A stretch of 64,000 nt of DNA from Nageia nagi (Eukaryota; Pinophyta). Position 1 is the stretch's first letter. Each line of letters starts with the position of its first letter. A program made the translations under genes and the position numbers. The notes below the pieces were generated by a model, which had not been told where the DNA came from, ran no database searches, and saw nothing but the letters and a program-made list of their open reading frames with translations. Below are positions 1 through 12,689 of the stretch, piece after piece. The stretch is taken from assembly GCA_050084985.1 (NCBI GenBank), contig JBITNC010000001.1, positions 55,366,001 through 55,430,000 on the forward strand. Reading direction: 5' to 3'.

Positions 1-690
1 CTGCATACATCTTCTTCTTCATTTCTAAAAACCTTTTTTCTCCTCTGACATTGATTGTAATAGACAACGATCCACATAGCATATAGCAAGGAATCAACAA
101 CCCAAATATACTCTACTTATTGAGGGGGTATGAGATTTTAATGGGTGAGAAGATCCAGGATAAGATGGAGATGGAGAAAATGGGCCTTTCAAGGTGAGTA
201 AACAACTCCTCCCTCATCCACAAATACTGCTGTGGATTGTAGGGAAGAGATGAGGGTCTAAGCAGGCCTAGATTTTTCCACCTGCCTTACTTCTCCTACG
301 ATACAATCCATTTGATTCCCTATTCTATGCATGGAATCGAAAGGAAACGGTTGTGAGATCCGAAATCATGAGCAACATATAGTATGAAGATAACGAGAGG
401 GAGAGAAGGCGCAAGCCTCATAGCCTTAACAAAAAAGAAATGCTCAAATCCTTCAGAAGTTGTCTCGCCTTCGAGCCTAAAGATAATCTGCATCCTCAAA
501 CCCTCATTCGATCTAACTAAACTCAGCTTTTGAATCCGTTGCCCAGTCGATGGATCCGTCGTAGCAGAATGAGAGGAAAGGCTAAGGCAAAGTCAAAATT
601 TCAAACAGAAGGAAGATTTACAAGGTTACGAATGATAATGAGGAAACATTGAGCTCCCATAGTAAAAAAAAACCGTTATATATGCAAGAA
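1..690. other. GC-richer segment, possible gene edge
   Basis: This stretch has visibly more G+C and CpG than the AT-rich DNA after 700. Two incompatible coding signals occur. On minus, 493-320 is an open frame (57 codons, starts MQIIFRLEGE) with a hydrophobic stretch. A TATATAA lies near 676-683 on minus, so a minus transcript with a roughly 150 nt leader is possible. On plus, an ATG at 141 reads 17 codons (MGEKIQDKMEMEKMGLS) into a strong donor, AAG|GTGAGT, at 191-199. I recognise neither. The start resembles ubiquitin only in its first three residues, so I do not call it that. Confidence 0.25.
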
Positions 691-699
691 CATGTTTTT

Positions 700-1030
700 T
701 GTCAAAGAAAAAAAAATTGTAAAAAAAATATTAAAATTGTATGCCTTTAAAAAAAAGGTTTTCACTTAAAATGGCCTTTCCCCCTTTTATCCTTTCTTTT
801 TTTAAAAAAAACAAAAAAAACAAAATTTTTAAATTTTGTAAATATGTTCACAAATACCTTGTCAAAATAACAACTAACAAAATAATATGTTAGTATAATG
901 AAACAAAATGAAGGATAGGATAGGATAGGAGGTTATACCTTCAAGCAGATTTTACCTCTCAAAGATGAAGATGAGCCTCCAAAATTAGAAGATGAGGACT
1001 TTAAAGAATGGAAATGAGCCTTCAATACCT
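700..1030. other. AT-rich, low complexity; GGATA run
   Basis: A- and T-rich sequence without coding signal. Positions 912-931 hold four GGATA units. From about 930 to 1030, reading on minus, this may be the first internal bases of the copia element whose LTR follows. Confidence 0.4.
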
Positions 1031-1033
1031 ACT

Positions 1034-1045
1034 ACTTTGATACTA
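1034..1045 (-). other. primer-binding site (tRNA-iMet type)
   Basis: TAGTATCAAAGT on minus, two bases past the LTR end, matches the canonical TGGTATCAGAGC except for scattered transitions. Confidence 0.5.
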
Positions 1046-1047
1046 AA

Positions 1048-1600
1048 TGATGGAATTTAAGTATTCCATAAATCTTTAACATAAGAAACATAATTTCATG
1101 TACAATGAGACACACCATGTATAGTGGGTCCTTCATCATGGGAGTACATCCACTTGAATCATGTTTTCTATTATTTCTCACAAGTGAAGTCTCTTACAAA
1201 TTCTTAAGAATTCTTTTACAAAATTTCTACAAGAGCATTCCTACAACTCTACAAGATTAACATTTCATGATTTTTTAAATATGTGATCTCAAGGAGAGGG
1301 CTCTCTATTTATATACCAAACTCTTCCCTTGGATCACCCTATTAACCATTGTACAAAGTCATGACATTCATCACCCATTTACCTAAGGGGCATGCTCATG
1401 AGATGGAGTGTAGAAAAAGTTATATTATCATATTCACTAAATACTTAAGGTATCTAAGGATACCCTTAAGTATTAAATGAATTACATTAAGAGATCTTAC
1501 AATAATGCATTATAAATTCTAACAATTTTGATCGAGATACCTTAAGTATTAAATGAATTACATTAAAAGATCTTACAATAATGCATTATAAATTCTAACA
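1048..1600 (-). repeat. Ty1/copia-type LTR, minus strand
   Basis: Read on minus, the sequence starts TGTTAGAATTTATAATGC at 1600 and ends in CA at 1049-1048. A clear TATA box (TATATAAATA, 1316-1307) sits centrally. Just past the end, 1045-1034 reads TAGTATCAAAGT, close to the initiator-Met primer-binding site TGGTATCAGAGC of copia elements. So this is a 5' LTR facing left. No coding domain remains between it and the GC-richer segment at 1-690, so the element is truncated. Length near 550 bp is usual for the family. Confidence 0.6.
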
Positions 1601-1615
1601 ATTTTGATCAAGAAA
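1464..1615. repeat. 76-bp tandem duplication across an LTR edge
   Basis: Two nearly identical 76 bp units (1464-1539, 1540-1615) differ at only a few positions. The unit contains the LTR start plus about 15 bp of flank, so the duplication happened after insertion. Confidence 0.85.
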
Positions 1616-2099
1616 GTCATGCAAGTTCAAGAGATACAAACTTGATACAAGAAAAAATAAAATATGTTAAAAAATTAAAAAAAATTATACAATTGGATCA
1701 TAGGTAATTCTAGTATGTGATATTTAAATTCAAATGATTTGACACAATCGATAGAAGAACAATCTTGCAAGATAGACCTAATGATTACTTTCTAATCGAC
1801 TACACATGCATTTTACCTAACAACAGAAGCTTTATATTTTATCATAACATTGTAGTTAAATATATTTCATCCTAGATATTGTAGATGACAAAAAGTGGTT
1901 TGTAATTAAATGTAATCCTAGAGGAAAATATATTGTACATATTGATGAGGAAGATAATTTGCAATGACAATATTGTAATTGATATGCTTCTCATATGTAT
2001 CTTGAACATTTCATATGTATATCTTACTCATTGCTTGTGGTATGATCTATGAACCCTTTTGCTTCTTCATTGATGAGATAATATGTGTGAATCATCATG

Positions 2100-2119
2100 A
2101 TATATATATATATATATAT
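2100..2119. repeat. (TA)n microsatellite
   Basis: Ten uninterrupted TA units. Confidence 0.95.
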
Positions 2120-2239
2120 GCAAGTTTAAATATTTGATAATGGTTTGATATGGTATGCAAGTTGTTACTGCAATTACATGCAAAATAACCGCACATCTAA
2201 TTATTTTTCCATAACTACATGATCTCATAGAAAAGATTT

Positions 2240-2720
2240 TCAACTTCATTAAGAATCCCATTTTGTTCATTTCTTGCAATCATTACATTCTATGGTATTG
2301 TATATTTGTTTTGTATTGTATCTTTATATTCTTATAGTCTTATGTGATTTACAAGCACCAAGAAAATTATATCTAAATACCTAATTTAGGTTTTATGGGT
2401 ATTTTGGTAATAAAATTCAAAGCTTCATTAAGATAGCCTACATAACCAATAAGTTCAACAATGTATATATAATGATTCATCCCAAGAAATAATGTTTTAA
2501 GAGTCATTTATGCAATTAGGGTTGGTTCTTAAGTCATACAAATGTTATATTATAATTAGGGTTGGTTCCTAAGTTTTGTAACTTCATCAAACGAAAGAGT
2601 TTAAGGGAATCCTTATCATAGTCATGTATGTAGTTCATAAAACCATACTTGTATCATGCATCTTTTCAAATAATTATCATACTTTAATATGTATTTTTTC
2701 ATATTTTGCATCCATTTCCA
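2240..2720 (-). pseudogene. PPR protein remnant (PLS/E/DYW type)
   Basis: On minus, 2480-2375 translates to a PPR E-region (YIYIVELIGYVGYLNEALNF then ITKIPIKP), matching the family consensus for '[29 protein letters not shown]'. Upstream on minus (2700-2580) traces of a PPR motif remain, and downstream near 2250-2180 another frame gives a CGYFAC-like trace of a DYW CxDCH motif. The whole segment lines up with the minus-strand PPR copy at 63.5-63.95 kb. Stops and frameshifts are frequent. The functional family edits organellar RNA in mitochondria or plastids; this copy cannot. Confidence 0.6.
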
Positions 2721-2739
2721 TCACATTTCATAAAGGTGA

Positions 2740-3119
2740 ATGTCCAAGTTAGTCAAATTTCAAAGTAAAAAATTTTTAAAAATATTTTTTCCTTGTTTAA
2801 GTTTTTTCTATGCAAAATGGTATCATAATTTACATATTAATACCTTAGAAAATCTTGAAGGGTCATCTTGCTTTTATTTTCTAATGCAAAATTTGCATCT
2901 AAATTTGCATTCGATTTCACATCATTTTGAGTCCCTTTTTGCATCAAAATTTGCTTCCCTTTTATGTCCATTTTTGTGTCAGAAAAAATAAAAAATAGAA
3001 AAAAAATGAAATCAACGTAGGTGGATACAAATTAACATCATTTTTCAATTTTCATATTTGAAGATGCAAAAAAGGATGTAAATCGACTTTTTCCTAGTAG
3101 TGAAGTTTGACTTCCAAAC
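2740..3119. other. no gene seen
   Basis: AT-rich sequence with repeated ATTTGCAT words. The short open frame here is compositional. Confidence 0.4.
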
Positions 3120-4320
3120 CAAATCCATGGGGAGAAGTATTCATGATCATTTCAGAATTGATAATTTGGAAGGTGATTTAACCACTCATGAGGAACATAA
3201 TAGACATATTTCCTATAAGCAAATAAATCAACCCTTCAAGTCATAGGATTAGGAGCATTGGTACCAAAATATGATAAAGAACCCATGTGGGATGGAGTCC
3301 CTTTTGACTACAATATTATTTTAACTTCATCTTAGGAGTTATGCATGAAGGATGAAATTGGAGAAGCTAATTTTGAGGAATTTATTCAAAAAAATCAAAA
3401 TTATCATTGTATGGATATGATATTAAGAAAGGGATTAGTGACTTTATTATTTTTGGATACACATTTTACTAGTGAAATTATGAAAGGAGAGGTACATAAG
3501 ACTTGGGATAGTAAGGGAGATATCATTGAGAGGTATGATGTGTCATGTATGTTTCTTAGCACCAATACATTTATGCATCATTGTGTCATTCATAAAAAAA
3601 ATTTAGAGGCTAAAATAAAGAACTTGGAAGATCCCAAACTTGATGGGGAGGTTGTTGTAGATAATTCTTCTTTTACATTTGCAAAGAGGAGATCTTCATG
3701 ATGGTATTGAGATCAAAAGGACAAACTGATTTGGAGTCCACTAATTCAATAATTAAGGAAGGTATAAATGTATTTAATAACTTATGGGTTAAGCATGAAA
3801 TTGCCTTTACTTCAATACATGGCTTTGATAAATGTAATAAGAAAGTGGTATCCGATTTTGGAAATTATGAAGGAAAATAAGAAAATTTATTGTCTAATGT
3901 TGACTATGATCATGGACCTTATGTATTACAATATTTGAGGGATAAATTGTTGGGCACTAAGGTAAAGGTTATTCAAATCTTAACCTATTTTGATGGCATG
4001 CACAAGTTCATTGAACACCTCCTTTAGATAATGCAACTTGAAGAAAGAAAGAGGGGTTTAATAGTTGGCATCTTTATTTCAAGCTTACAAAATATCGAAC
4101 ATACCTTGGAAGCAATCAAAACTAATTATTTGTAGCTTATTTCAAATAGATACCAAGCCATATAGTTTATAGAGAAATCTTATAGAGCACTCATAGAAAA
4201 GGAGAAAGAAATTGATGAAATTAGCCTTGAGTTGAGCTTAGCTCACTTTTCTCTCTACAAAGAAGGAAATTATTAGTCACTTATAGTAGCCACATCAAAT
4301 AATAAGAATGTGATATAATA
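3120..4320 (+). pseudogene. unrecognised broken ORF, coiled-coil-like
   Basis: A reading frame can be followed from about 3130 through 3345-3701, shifts frame at an ATGA overlap (3698-3701), and continues to about 4320 with only a few stops (3878, about 4026, 4132, 4166). Visible pieces are a 118-codon block with 'KTWDSKGDIIERYDVSCMFL' and a later Lys/Glu-rich stretch near 4200 (EKEKEIDEISLELSL) that would form a helix or coiled coil. I do not recognise the family; a retroelement-encoded extra ORF is a reasonable guess because no splice signals are needed to follow it. Past 4320 coding traces become untraceable. Confidence 0.35.
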
Positions 4321-4899
4321 AATAGTAAGGTTGCACAAATAATTGAATAAATTAGTGAGCATGGGTATTACAAAGAAATCACGAAGATTCGACATGAGTA
4401 GGTAAAGCATCAAGAGTGCAATTCCACTCTTCATGGTTTGATGTATGAGATACCAATTGATTTAAGCAATGAGAATGGAGAGATATGGAATCTAAGTTAT
4501 TGTTCTAGACTTATAAGGTAGCAAGCTAATGAAATCCATATTGATTACATTGTGAGGTATGCTCATCATTTTTCTTTCAACCCACGTATAGATGATTGAA
4601 TCATGTCTTTGATGCAACACAAGAGTGATAAGTATGGTTGGAATAAAGAATTACATACATCATTTAGGATTAGACAAGCCCAAGATATACTTTTATCTAA
4701 TGGTATATTCACTTTAGAAGGAATATTTTGGTAACATGATAAGGGAAATAATAATGTTGATAAATATTATATGAGTAACAATCCATGTTTGAAGTTAGCC
4801 TTACAATATGGAGAGGTTTATAATTTTGAAGCATCAAATATTGTGAATTAAAACTCAAGAATGAAGGTGTAATGTATCCTCTTATTCTATACATCCAAA

Positions 4900-7800
4900 A
4901 CCCTAAATTTCAAGTCTAATATTTTTTATTTAGTTTAAACACTCAGAAGATCTAGGAATGGATTCAGGCAATCCACATGAGCTTATCAATGTTGCTAACT
5001 AGTCAACACCCACATGGCAAGATTGAATAAAAATTGGATTATCCAACCTTGATTAAATCTATTATGGTATTCACTCCATAATGCTCATCCCATTGAGAAG
5101 ATGCCTTAACTATGACCCCACCATTTGCACTTCACAAACCATGCAATAGACATCTTGGAAATGGTGTAGTGGTTTCCTACTCGAGGTCCATATCACCTGA
5201 GAGAATTTATATCCACTAGGTTACATGTCCTTGCCCGATGATAACCCTCCAACTCATAGGAGTAGATAGTTTATCCTAGGAAAACTTCTTTATGAGTGGG
5301 AAACATCATTGCCTATGGAATAGTCATCATACTCCTATGTGCTTAACTACAAGTAGTGTGACTACTAAATTACCTTCACCTGGTAACTATAGTTTTATCA
5401 ACTGTTATCCTTATATGACACCCTATTAAGGATATGAGATACTAGCCTGCCTATATCTATTGGCTAGGCTCACCATGGAATGTGGCATCACCATCTCCAT
5501 ATCTTGGGGAGCTATGGGTATTGAAATAATACCCTCGAGTGGTTTGTAAGTCTAATTAATTTTAAGAAAAGTTATAAATAAAAACCACACATTACCTAAC
5601 AAAATCATATCATATGAAGGAAGACTCAAAACAACTTGTTTAGGAAGTTACAAGAGATTTGTAATTTTACAAATATATGATACACATGGTATTGCATAAT
5701 TAATACCACTTTATTAAAGTTCTTATAATATTATTTGGTAATGTGCCTTGAGATGACACTAAAGTCAGCTATTGCTATAAAGGAAATGCGATGTGAAGTG
5801 GTCCATACTTAAGGAATATTCTTTTGGAATGTCATTTAATGAGGGAGATTCAATTAATGAATGTTCCATGCCATTTTATTTTGTTATCAAATTCACCCAA
5901 AAGTCTCTTTTTGTTCGACTCGATTCCTTAGGGTTTTCCTTCCTAGCCTTTATTTCATGTCAATCCTTTTACCTTATTTGACTATCCAAGTGTTCTCAAG
6001 TGTTCCCATAGGATTTCAAATTATCCCATGAGTTCCCAATTGATCACATTCATTCTTATTTTTATCCCAAAGATCCCTAGCATTCCATAATTTATTCCAA
6101 ACCTCAATTTGGAGCCATATTTCTAATTTGGGATCTTTTCAATATATTGGGGTTTATTAGGGTTATTAATCTTATCGATCTTCTAAATTTAGATATCTTT
6201 GTAAACACATTTGGTCAACAATATTGTTTTGATTTATATTAAATCAAATGATCCTAATATAGCCACATACTATATTTATTTCATATTATATGTCATGAAA
6301 ACTCGATAATATTATATATCCCTATTTAATAGCAACATGCATCCAGTAATGTCTAAGCAAGTAAGAGGACAAGAATCATTAACAAAATACATATACTTAT
6401 TAACTATAGAGTTGCAACTAAATGATCTCATAAAAACCATCCATTCATTAATTAAACTTCATGAAACTACCTTTCATTAAATATTACAAGCACAAGTTGA
6501 TACATGTGGAGCAATAATAATTATAATGGGATCTATACTTATGAGATAGAGAAATCAAGGATTCTATCTATAATTCTTTATGTAATGTAATGATAGTAGG
6601 GTTAACTTCATTAAAAGCCTAAGCATCATTCAATTTTATAAGGACATCATTTGTTGTCCTTAAACCCATACTACTTCCCATTTCTCACTAACTATCTTTG
6701 TATGGAATTATCATTGGAGCTCCTATGTTGGCATTTAAGAGATCTAAATAAATCATACTAAAGAGTAGATTATACCAATCTAGTTATATATTAAGGGTTT
6801 TCAAGTTATTTTTTTCAAACTTGTATTCCATCAAATTTGTTATATAAAGATATTAAATATAACAAATGAGGATAACCCTTATTACTTATAAGAGGGCCCC
6901 TTACAAATTTTTTATAAGCAATTACATTACAATTTTTTATTAAAACTTGTGCTAGAGATCTTTAATACATATTTTTCCTCATCAGGTCTTCATCATCTTT
7001 TGTCGAACTTCTTTCCAAGGATCAATGTAAATTGGGTCGAGTACTAGAGAGGTGAAGAGTTCAAGGATCAAGATAACCTAATATAAATTTTTTACCAATA
7101 ATGAAAATGTATATCATTCAAAATCTATGCTCATGGACCTCAGGAGGACTTGGGTTCTCCCTTCCTTGGTCCTATTAACTTTGATTAACTAATGTTCTAA
7201 CCATATCATAATACTAATATCACTTCATCCTTAAAAATATTTAAATTTTATACTAGTAAGAATTAAAACATTCTTATTTCCACTTTCATTTTAAATAATT
7301 AATATTATAATTATAACAACCATATCATTCTTATTTGAAGGGAATATAAGCTTATTCCACAAATTAATAATCACATTATTAATTTTCTCCTTATATTATT
7401 AATATAGAAATGAAACAATTTGAAATCACATAGTTTATACTATTTTTGAATACCATATAATAATTCTTGTTGGCTTATAGGTAATAAAAATTTGTATAAC
7501 CTATGGAATGCTTAGAGAAACATGCTGAATATTAATTTAAACACAACATTTATCAAAATAATAGGTTATGCATAGGGAAAATACAATGGAAGAGTCTACA
7601 AGGTTTTTGACAAAATGTCGTGTCAAAAATACACAAAATACAAACAAACTCTGCAACCTTCATTAGTGTTCATCTAACATGGATTATCATAGAAACTCAA
7701 AAGGTATGGAAATCCATAAAAGAATATTTAAAAATTAATGTTTAAGGTTGATAGTATACCATACACACATATCAAAATTCTAAAACTTATGATAGTAATT

Positions 7801-8655
7801 CTTCTAGCATGTATCATTGCCACAGCTTGAGAAGGAGGTATGGGTATCCCTCAAAAAATAGTCACATTGATTTTGCAATGGGTATTATGGTATTGATAGC
7901 TTGTAATAGATACACAAGGTCCAAGAATCATTTGATAATTACGTGTTGCAAACTTTATCTATGGACTTCAAAGATGATAGGATACAAAAAGAATGGGGGT
8001 TTCAAAAGGGAGCGTACTGATAATACCAAACTTTGAATCCTTTGCCAACATGTTTTCTACATATGCATGAAGTAAGTATGGAGGATCATCAAGGAGTATT
8101 TCAAATGGATTTACATCAGACATTAATATTGAGAGTGCCTCAATAGTTGTATGCAAATCATGGAAGAATACACAAGGGTGTTAATAATAAAATGGGAAAG
8201 ATGTTGGATCTAAAGCAATTACATTGATTAAATAGACAGTCAAATTCTAAAACCTTTGCCAACATATTTTTAGTGTAGGCCATTATGGGAGCTCTCAAAT
8301 GATACTAAAATATTCTAAGAAGCATGGATAGAAAGCTAAGGAGAGACTTAAAACATTTGTAAATAAATTCATGAGCATATATGAAAAGGGAATTGTCAAA
8401 TCAACTAAATAAAAGAGTAATAAGCCATAAGATTTTGTACTTGAATCTTTCTCAACAAATTTCAAATAAATAATATAAAACTATACCCTTTTCAAAAAGC
8501 AAAAAGTAGCAACTATCACATGATTATATTAAATAAAGTAGGTAGCATGTCTTTTCAAATAGAGTAAGGCCATTAGCATCAACTATTTTCATAGACTTTT
8601 ATCAAAGAATTATACCATACACATTTTAAATAAAACTAAGAAAGATTTTTTTTTT
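4900..8655. other. gene-free AT-rich DNA
   Basis: About 3.7 kb with no coding frame that persists or matches a family, no RNA gene and no clear repeat ends. Short open frames (for example 5793-5981, 7809-8036) show no conserved motif. Probably old decayed repeats. Confidence 0.4.
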
Positions 8656-9626
8656 TATAACGAGGCATTTTAATTTTTATTATCTAAAATGCAAAAGAAT
8701 GCACCTGGACTTCAAGAGGGAGAGACTTCTTTTCTTCATGTAACTCTACACCCATAACTTGAGAATAAAACTAATGAGGTAGTAGATAGGTATTTTTCCT
8801 AATGTTCCATCCTCCTATTTATAGCCAAGGAGGTTCAAGTATGTCCAAATGAATGTCTCCTCATCCCTTCAATAATGTTTGGGGTAGGTTTGATTAAATT
8901 TATTGATGATTGTAATGGTATTTAATACCTTGGAACCTTTTTTATTAACTGATAAATTAGTGGAAACTATTAACCATACCTAATATAAGGAAATAAAAAT
9001 AATTAGGTTCATTACTCAATTATTTTCATAACCATTAAATATCTTGTAACATCACAAAGTGACCTTAGTCCTTCCTTAACTTTTATTATTTTAATTTTCA
9101 CTTTAATTTACTAACAACTATAAGTAAAAAATCAAAGTCAAAGAAAGGGAATATTCCTTTCCCTCCCTTTTCTAATTTAAATTATAAAAATTCACAATAG
9201 AAAATCAATCACACATATTACCTATGATGGTCACCTCACTCTACAGGATAAATTGTTAATCCACACACATCCATAAACATACATTCATCATGAACAACAA
9301 AATTCATGATTAATTATTCTATCATGTAGCTACATGATCTACTATGGTCATTAGAGTTTGTCAATGAACCAACGCTAATCATTTCCTCACTCTTACCCTT
9401 CTATTCTTATCACTAATTCACCCTTGGTTCCTTGGGTTTTTTCCATGCTTTTCATCTTGGCTTACCCTATGACTTGTGTCAAAATATCTTGAAGAAAGCA
9501 TCAAAATGACATAAATAAAGCATATCACTAATCAAACTCATCATTACATAGCTTAATTCAAATTCAATCTCATTAGGACCTTGATGGTATTCAATTCTTA
9601 ACAATGCAATTGGGTGGGTCGTTACA
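8656..9626 (-). repeat. probable gypsy LTR, minus strand
   Basis: Read on minus, it starts TGTAACGACCCACCC at 9626, a very common opening for plant Ty3/gypsy LTRs. It has a good TATA box (GGCTATAAATAGG, about 8825-8813) and ends GCCTCGTTATA near 8656, where CA has become TA. No primer-binding site follows and flanking 5-mers do not match, so it is a truncated or solo LTR. Confidence 0.5.
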
Positions 9627-9968
9627 GAAGGAGTTTGTATAATCCCTAGAATAAATTTTGTATTACAAAAAAACCATTGTAAGGTTCTTTATTGAGCTAA
9701 CATTATTCCTAACTCAATTTAGGAAGAAGCACGTAGATAGAAGCATTCAAAATGTATCTATGAATAAAAAATCAACCTTGCCATAAAAAAATCAAACCTA
9801 ATCCATGTTGATAAAAAATAAGACTTGATCCTTACTGATGTAAGCATTTAAAATGCAATTATGGATAAAAAGGTAGAGCTAATCCAATCCATTCCTCCAA
9901 AATATTAAAATTTCATAGGGAGTTTTTCAAAATAAATAAAATCAAATAGTCATAGGCCTTAGTTTCCA

Positions 9969-10178
9969 TTTGTTGATGATAGTTTTCAAATTAGAAAGAG
10001 GTCATGGGAAGAAGATGAAATTATTCTAATCGAAAAAAGTATTGATGCAAGTGTTTGGGATGGAATTATCAAGCAATATGATTCTTCATATAAAAGTATT
10101 TGGTTGAACAATGGTGGGATTTTATCAACATCATCATACAATAGGAACTTTATGAGGGAGAAGTGGTATGCACAATAA
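9969..10178 (+). other. unrecognised 69-codon open frame
   Basis: An open frame without an ATG start reads FVDDSFQIRKRSWEEDEIIL and then about 50 more residues to a TAA at 10176-10178. Composition is protein-like (Trp and charged residues evenly spread), unlike neighbouring AT-rich frames. I do not recognise it. It may be debris of a mobile element. Confidence 0.2.
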
Positions 10179-10439
10179 GATTTGAGATAATTTTAGCCAG
10201 CCTTTGGAAGTAATTTTGGGAACAACTCTCATTCTTCTTTTTTAAAGTATTCCTCTCTAAATTTCATCATAACATATTGGGCGTTTTTATTTTCCCCTTG
10301 TTAATTTTCCCTTCATCCTTTGCACCCTTGTTTTCTCATTCCATCTTGGACACTAAGGGGAAAAGAGTATAACTTTTGCATGATGGATTCTTAGTTAGAG
10401 TGGTGTAACATTAATATTATGGATCTTCTCTAAGATTAC

Positions 10440-10542
10440 TTTGGTACCCTACACTCATATTTGGTTTCGATTTGAATCAACCAATGATGTTGAGATTGTG
10501 TTGGTGTTGCTTGAGGGAAAGCAATTTCAGGAGGTATTGACT
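10440..10542 (+). pseudogene. 3' end of gypsy pol, integrase C-terminus
   Basis: Immediately before the LTR at 10543 the frame reads VLVLLEGKQFQEVLTC, matching the closing 'LLEDKQFWEGGDVM' of chromovirus polyproteins, where the coding end overlaps the polypurine tract. Further upstream no pol is recognisable, so the element is 5'-truncated or very decayed. Confidence 0.5.
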
Positions 10543-11723
10543 TGTAATGTCCCTATTTTTGGTGTGTCATCTATTTTTGCATTGTAATAAAATATATGGG
10601 CACATGGAATAGAATGCCCCTCTTTAGGAGTACTCAAGAGATATTTTTAGTAGTAAGAGTGATTCTTGACTAATAAGGAGATTTTATTTGATGTAATAAT
10701 GTGTAGTTTGTAATACCAAGGTGGGATGCTCAATATAAAAATATAATTTGTAATTCCAAGGCATAGATGGGTTAGCCAAGTCATTTATTTATAATTTCAA
10801 ATAAAGAATATAGTTCATCCATGATCATGTCACTTATAATCTCAAGGTGGGTCAATCATGTCACATAATGATGAACATCCACATATAAAAGGAAGGAGCT
10901 CCCCATTTGGAAATCATCATTAGATCATCTTTCACTTCTTTTCGATAGATCAGCTTGCTCCTCCACATCTTTTGGATGAAAACCTATAGGAGTAAACCTT
11001 AAGGAGGAAAACCATTTTGGTTTAGAGTGCTTGAGGATGAAAATCCTTAAGTCTTCCATTGGTGGATCCATACAAGGTTCACACTTAAGCTTCATTAGAA
11101 TTTTTCTTTCAAAATTTTGTATTAAAATTTGAGGGCTTTGACCCTTATGAGTGATGCCTAGCCTTAGGAAGGAGTACTTTTAGATTTTAATTCTTCATTA
11201 TTGCCCTAAACTCAAACATAAAATAGCTTGGAGGGCTTGGAGTAGTTTGTGAGCATTTCATATCTAAATTTATGCCCTAGCCATCCATCATCCAACCTTT
11301 GAGGTAGTTTGGTGCTTTGAACTTCTAGATTCCATCTTCCTAGAAGGTTGTACAACCCTATAAGGGTCAAAGATCAATTTTTATGCATCAAAATGGCATG
11401 GTTTGGCCATTTGAAGCTAAATTTCCAACCCTTATGGTCCTTATTTAATTTTAGAACATGTGTGTGTGCGTGTTAATTTGTATCAGAATATTATTATCAA
11501 TTGACCTAATTTGATTTGGAATCTGCAATTTATTATACTAATTCTTACATTTAATTTTAGCATCGTTAAAATTTAAAAAATAGGGTATCATTTCAAATAA
11601 ATCTAAAATATTAGTGCATAAATTCTATGAAATTGAAACTCCTTTGAGTTTGGAATTAATAATTAGGGTACAAGTTGAGATTATTATGAATAATTTTATT
11701 TTTTTCTAATTTGGATCATTACA
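10543..11723 (+). repeat. 3' LTR of a decayed chromovirus-like element
   Basis: Starts TGTAATGTCCCTATTT and ends TTGGATCATTACA, the same ends as the complete chromovirus LTRs at 22910 and 28991. It shares internal blocks with them, such as the paired 'gaggaaaacc' and 'cttccattggtggatcc' region near 11010-11075, but is more diverged, so it is a related older subfamily. At 11724 the sequence passes directly into the exon-cassette repeat. Confidence 0.6.
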
Positions 11724-12420
11724 ATTAGTAAAGTTTGTATGTGCATGGTGTATTTGCCTAAAATTTAACACCTTATAGAATCTTATCAAATAAATATTTA
11801 TATAAAAGTAAAACATCTATAATGAGATTGGTGCTCTTCGTAAAGAGTGAAATTGTCTCTTATATATTTTAACATACTTTTTTGCATAGTTTACATGCAT
11901 GCTAGAATTGTCCAGAAGCTAACTTTTAAAGAGGTAAGGATGTGTAACAATTCCTTATTTAGGCTATGAACTTTGTTATTGTTTGAATAAACTCCTATAT
12001 TTTGTTGTGCTGATTATATTGCATTACATATTGTTTTAATTATATTTTAATGAATGCATTTGACAATTATGGATAAAATTAGCTAGAAGAAAAATTGATT
12101 ATAGATTGCAATGAAAATGGATGTTATTTGATTCATTATAGCTTGATATGCATACACTTGAATTCATATTTAAATAATAAAATTGCAACATTGATCTTTT
12201 TTAACATGTTTATATGTACTGGCTATTAGTGATACTACTATTTTTTGCTCTTTTAGTCTTTATTTCCATAATAAATGAATATAATTGGCCTTAGTTCTCA
12301 CTTGAAATATTTTCTATAATAAATCATATATAAATAATTAATTTTTATCATCTATCATACAAAACCATGATATTCTTATATAAAAATATTGAAAATAGTT
12401 TATGTTAAAAAATTGAAAAC
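11724..12420 (+). repeat. exon-cassette repeat, copy 1
   Basis: About 700 bp that aligns along its length with 54950-55550 and 60894-61680. All three carry a 33 nt exon-like core followed by GTAAGGATG. Here the core is 11901-11933, the donor GT at 11934 is kept, but the acceptor AG is mutated to AT. This is the most diverged copy. See the cassette finding for the interpretation. Confidence 0.65.
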
Positions 12421-12433
12421 TCAAACAAAGAAA

Positions 12434-12680
12434 CTAGTGGAAGCAAGAAGTTGGTTCCACTTCAAGAGGAAGTACAAAGTAAAAATTTAGCATCAAAAAT
12501 ATCAAGATCCTAATATAAGACAAATTGGTATCTTGATATTTCAAGCCCTTGATCTTAAGAGATATCGAGATCTTGATATTTTGGGCCCCCAATCGTAAGA
12601 GATATTGGGATTCTAATATCAGCTTATCAATCGAGCCTATATCAAGATCTTGATATTTTGGGATCCCAATATGCAAAACT
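12434..12680. repeat. palindrome-rich repeat
   Basis: Several near-palindromic words around ATATCAAGATCTTGATAT recur (about 12496, 12535, 12567, 12642). A 7 bp hairpin AGTGGAA/TTCCACT flanks 12436-12461. Related words occur at 51630-51690, and the 12435-12461 hairpin arm recurs inverted at 52536-52562. The 80-codon open frame on minus here only reflects the repeat. Confidence 0.5.
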
Positions 12681-12689
12681 TAAATATCA

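Noticed and set aside
320-493. Ubiquitin-like protein (frame starting MQI)
   Set aside because: Only the first three residues agree; the rest has a hydrophobic stretch and no ubiquitin fold signature.
12434-12676. 80-codon open frame on minus
   Set aside because: It mirrors the palindromic repeats (periodic Ile/Ser/Lys) and has no start context or motif.
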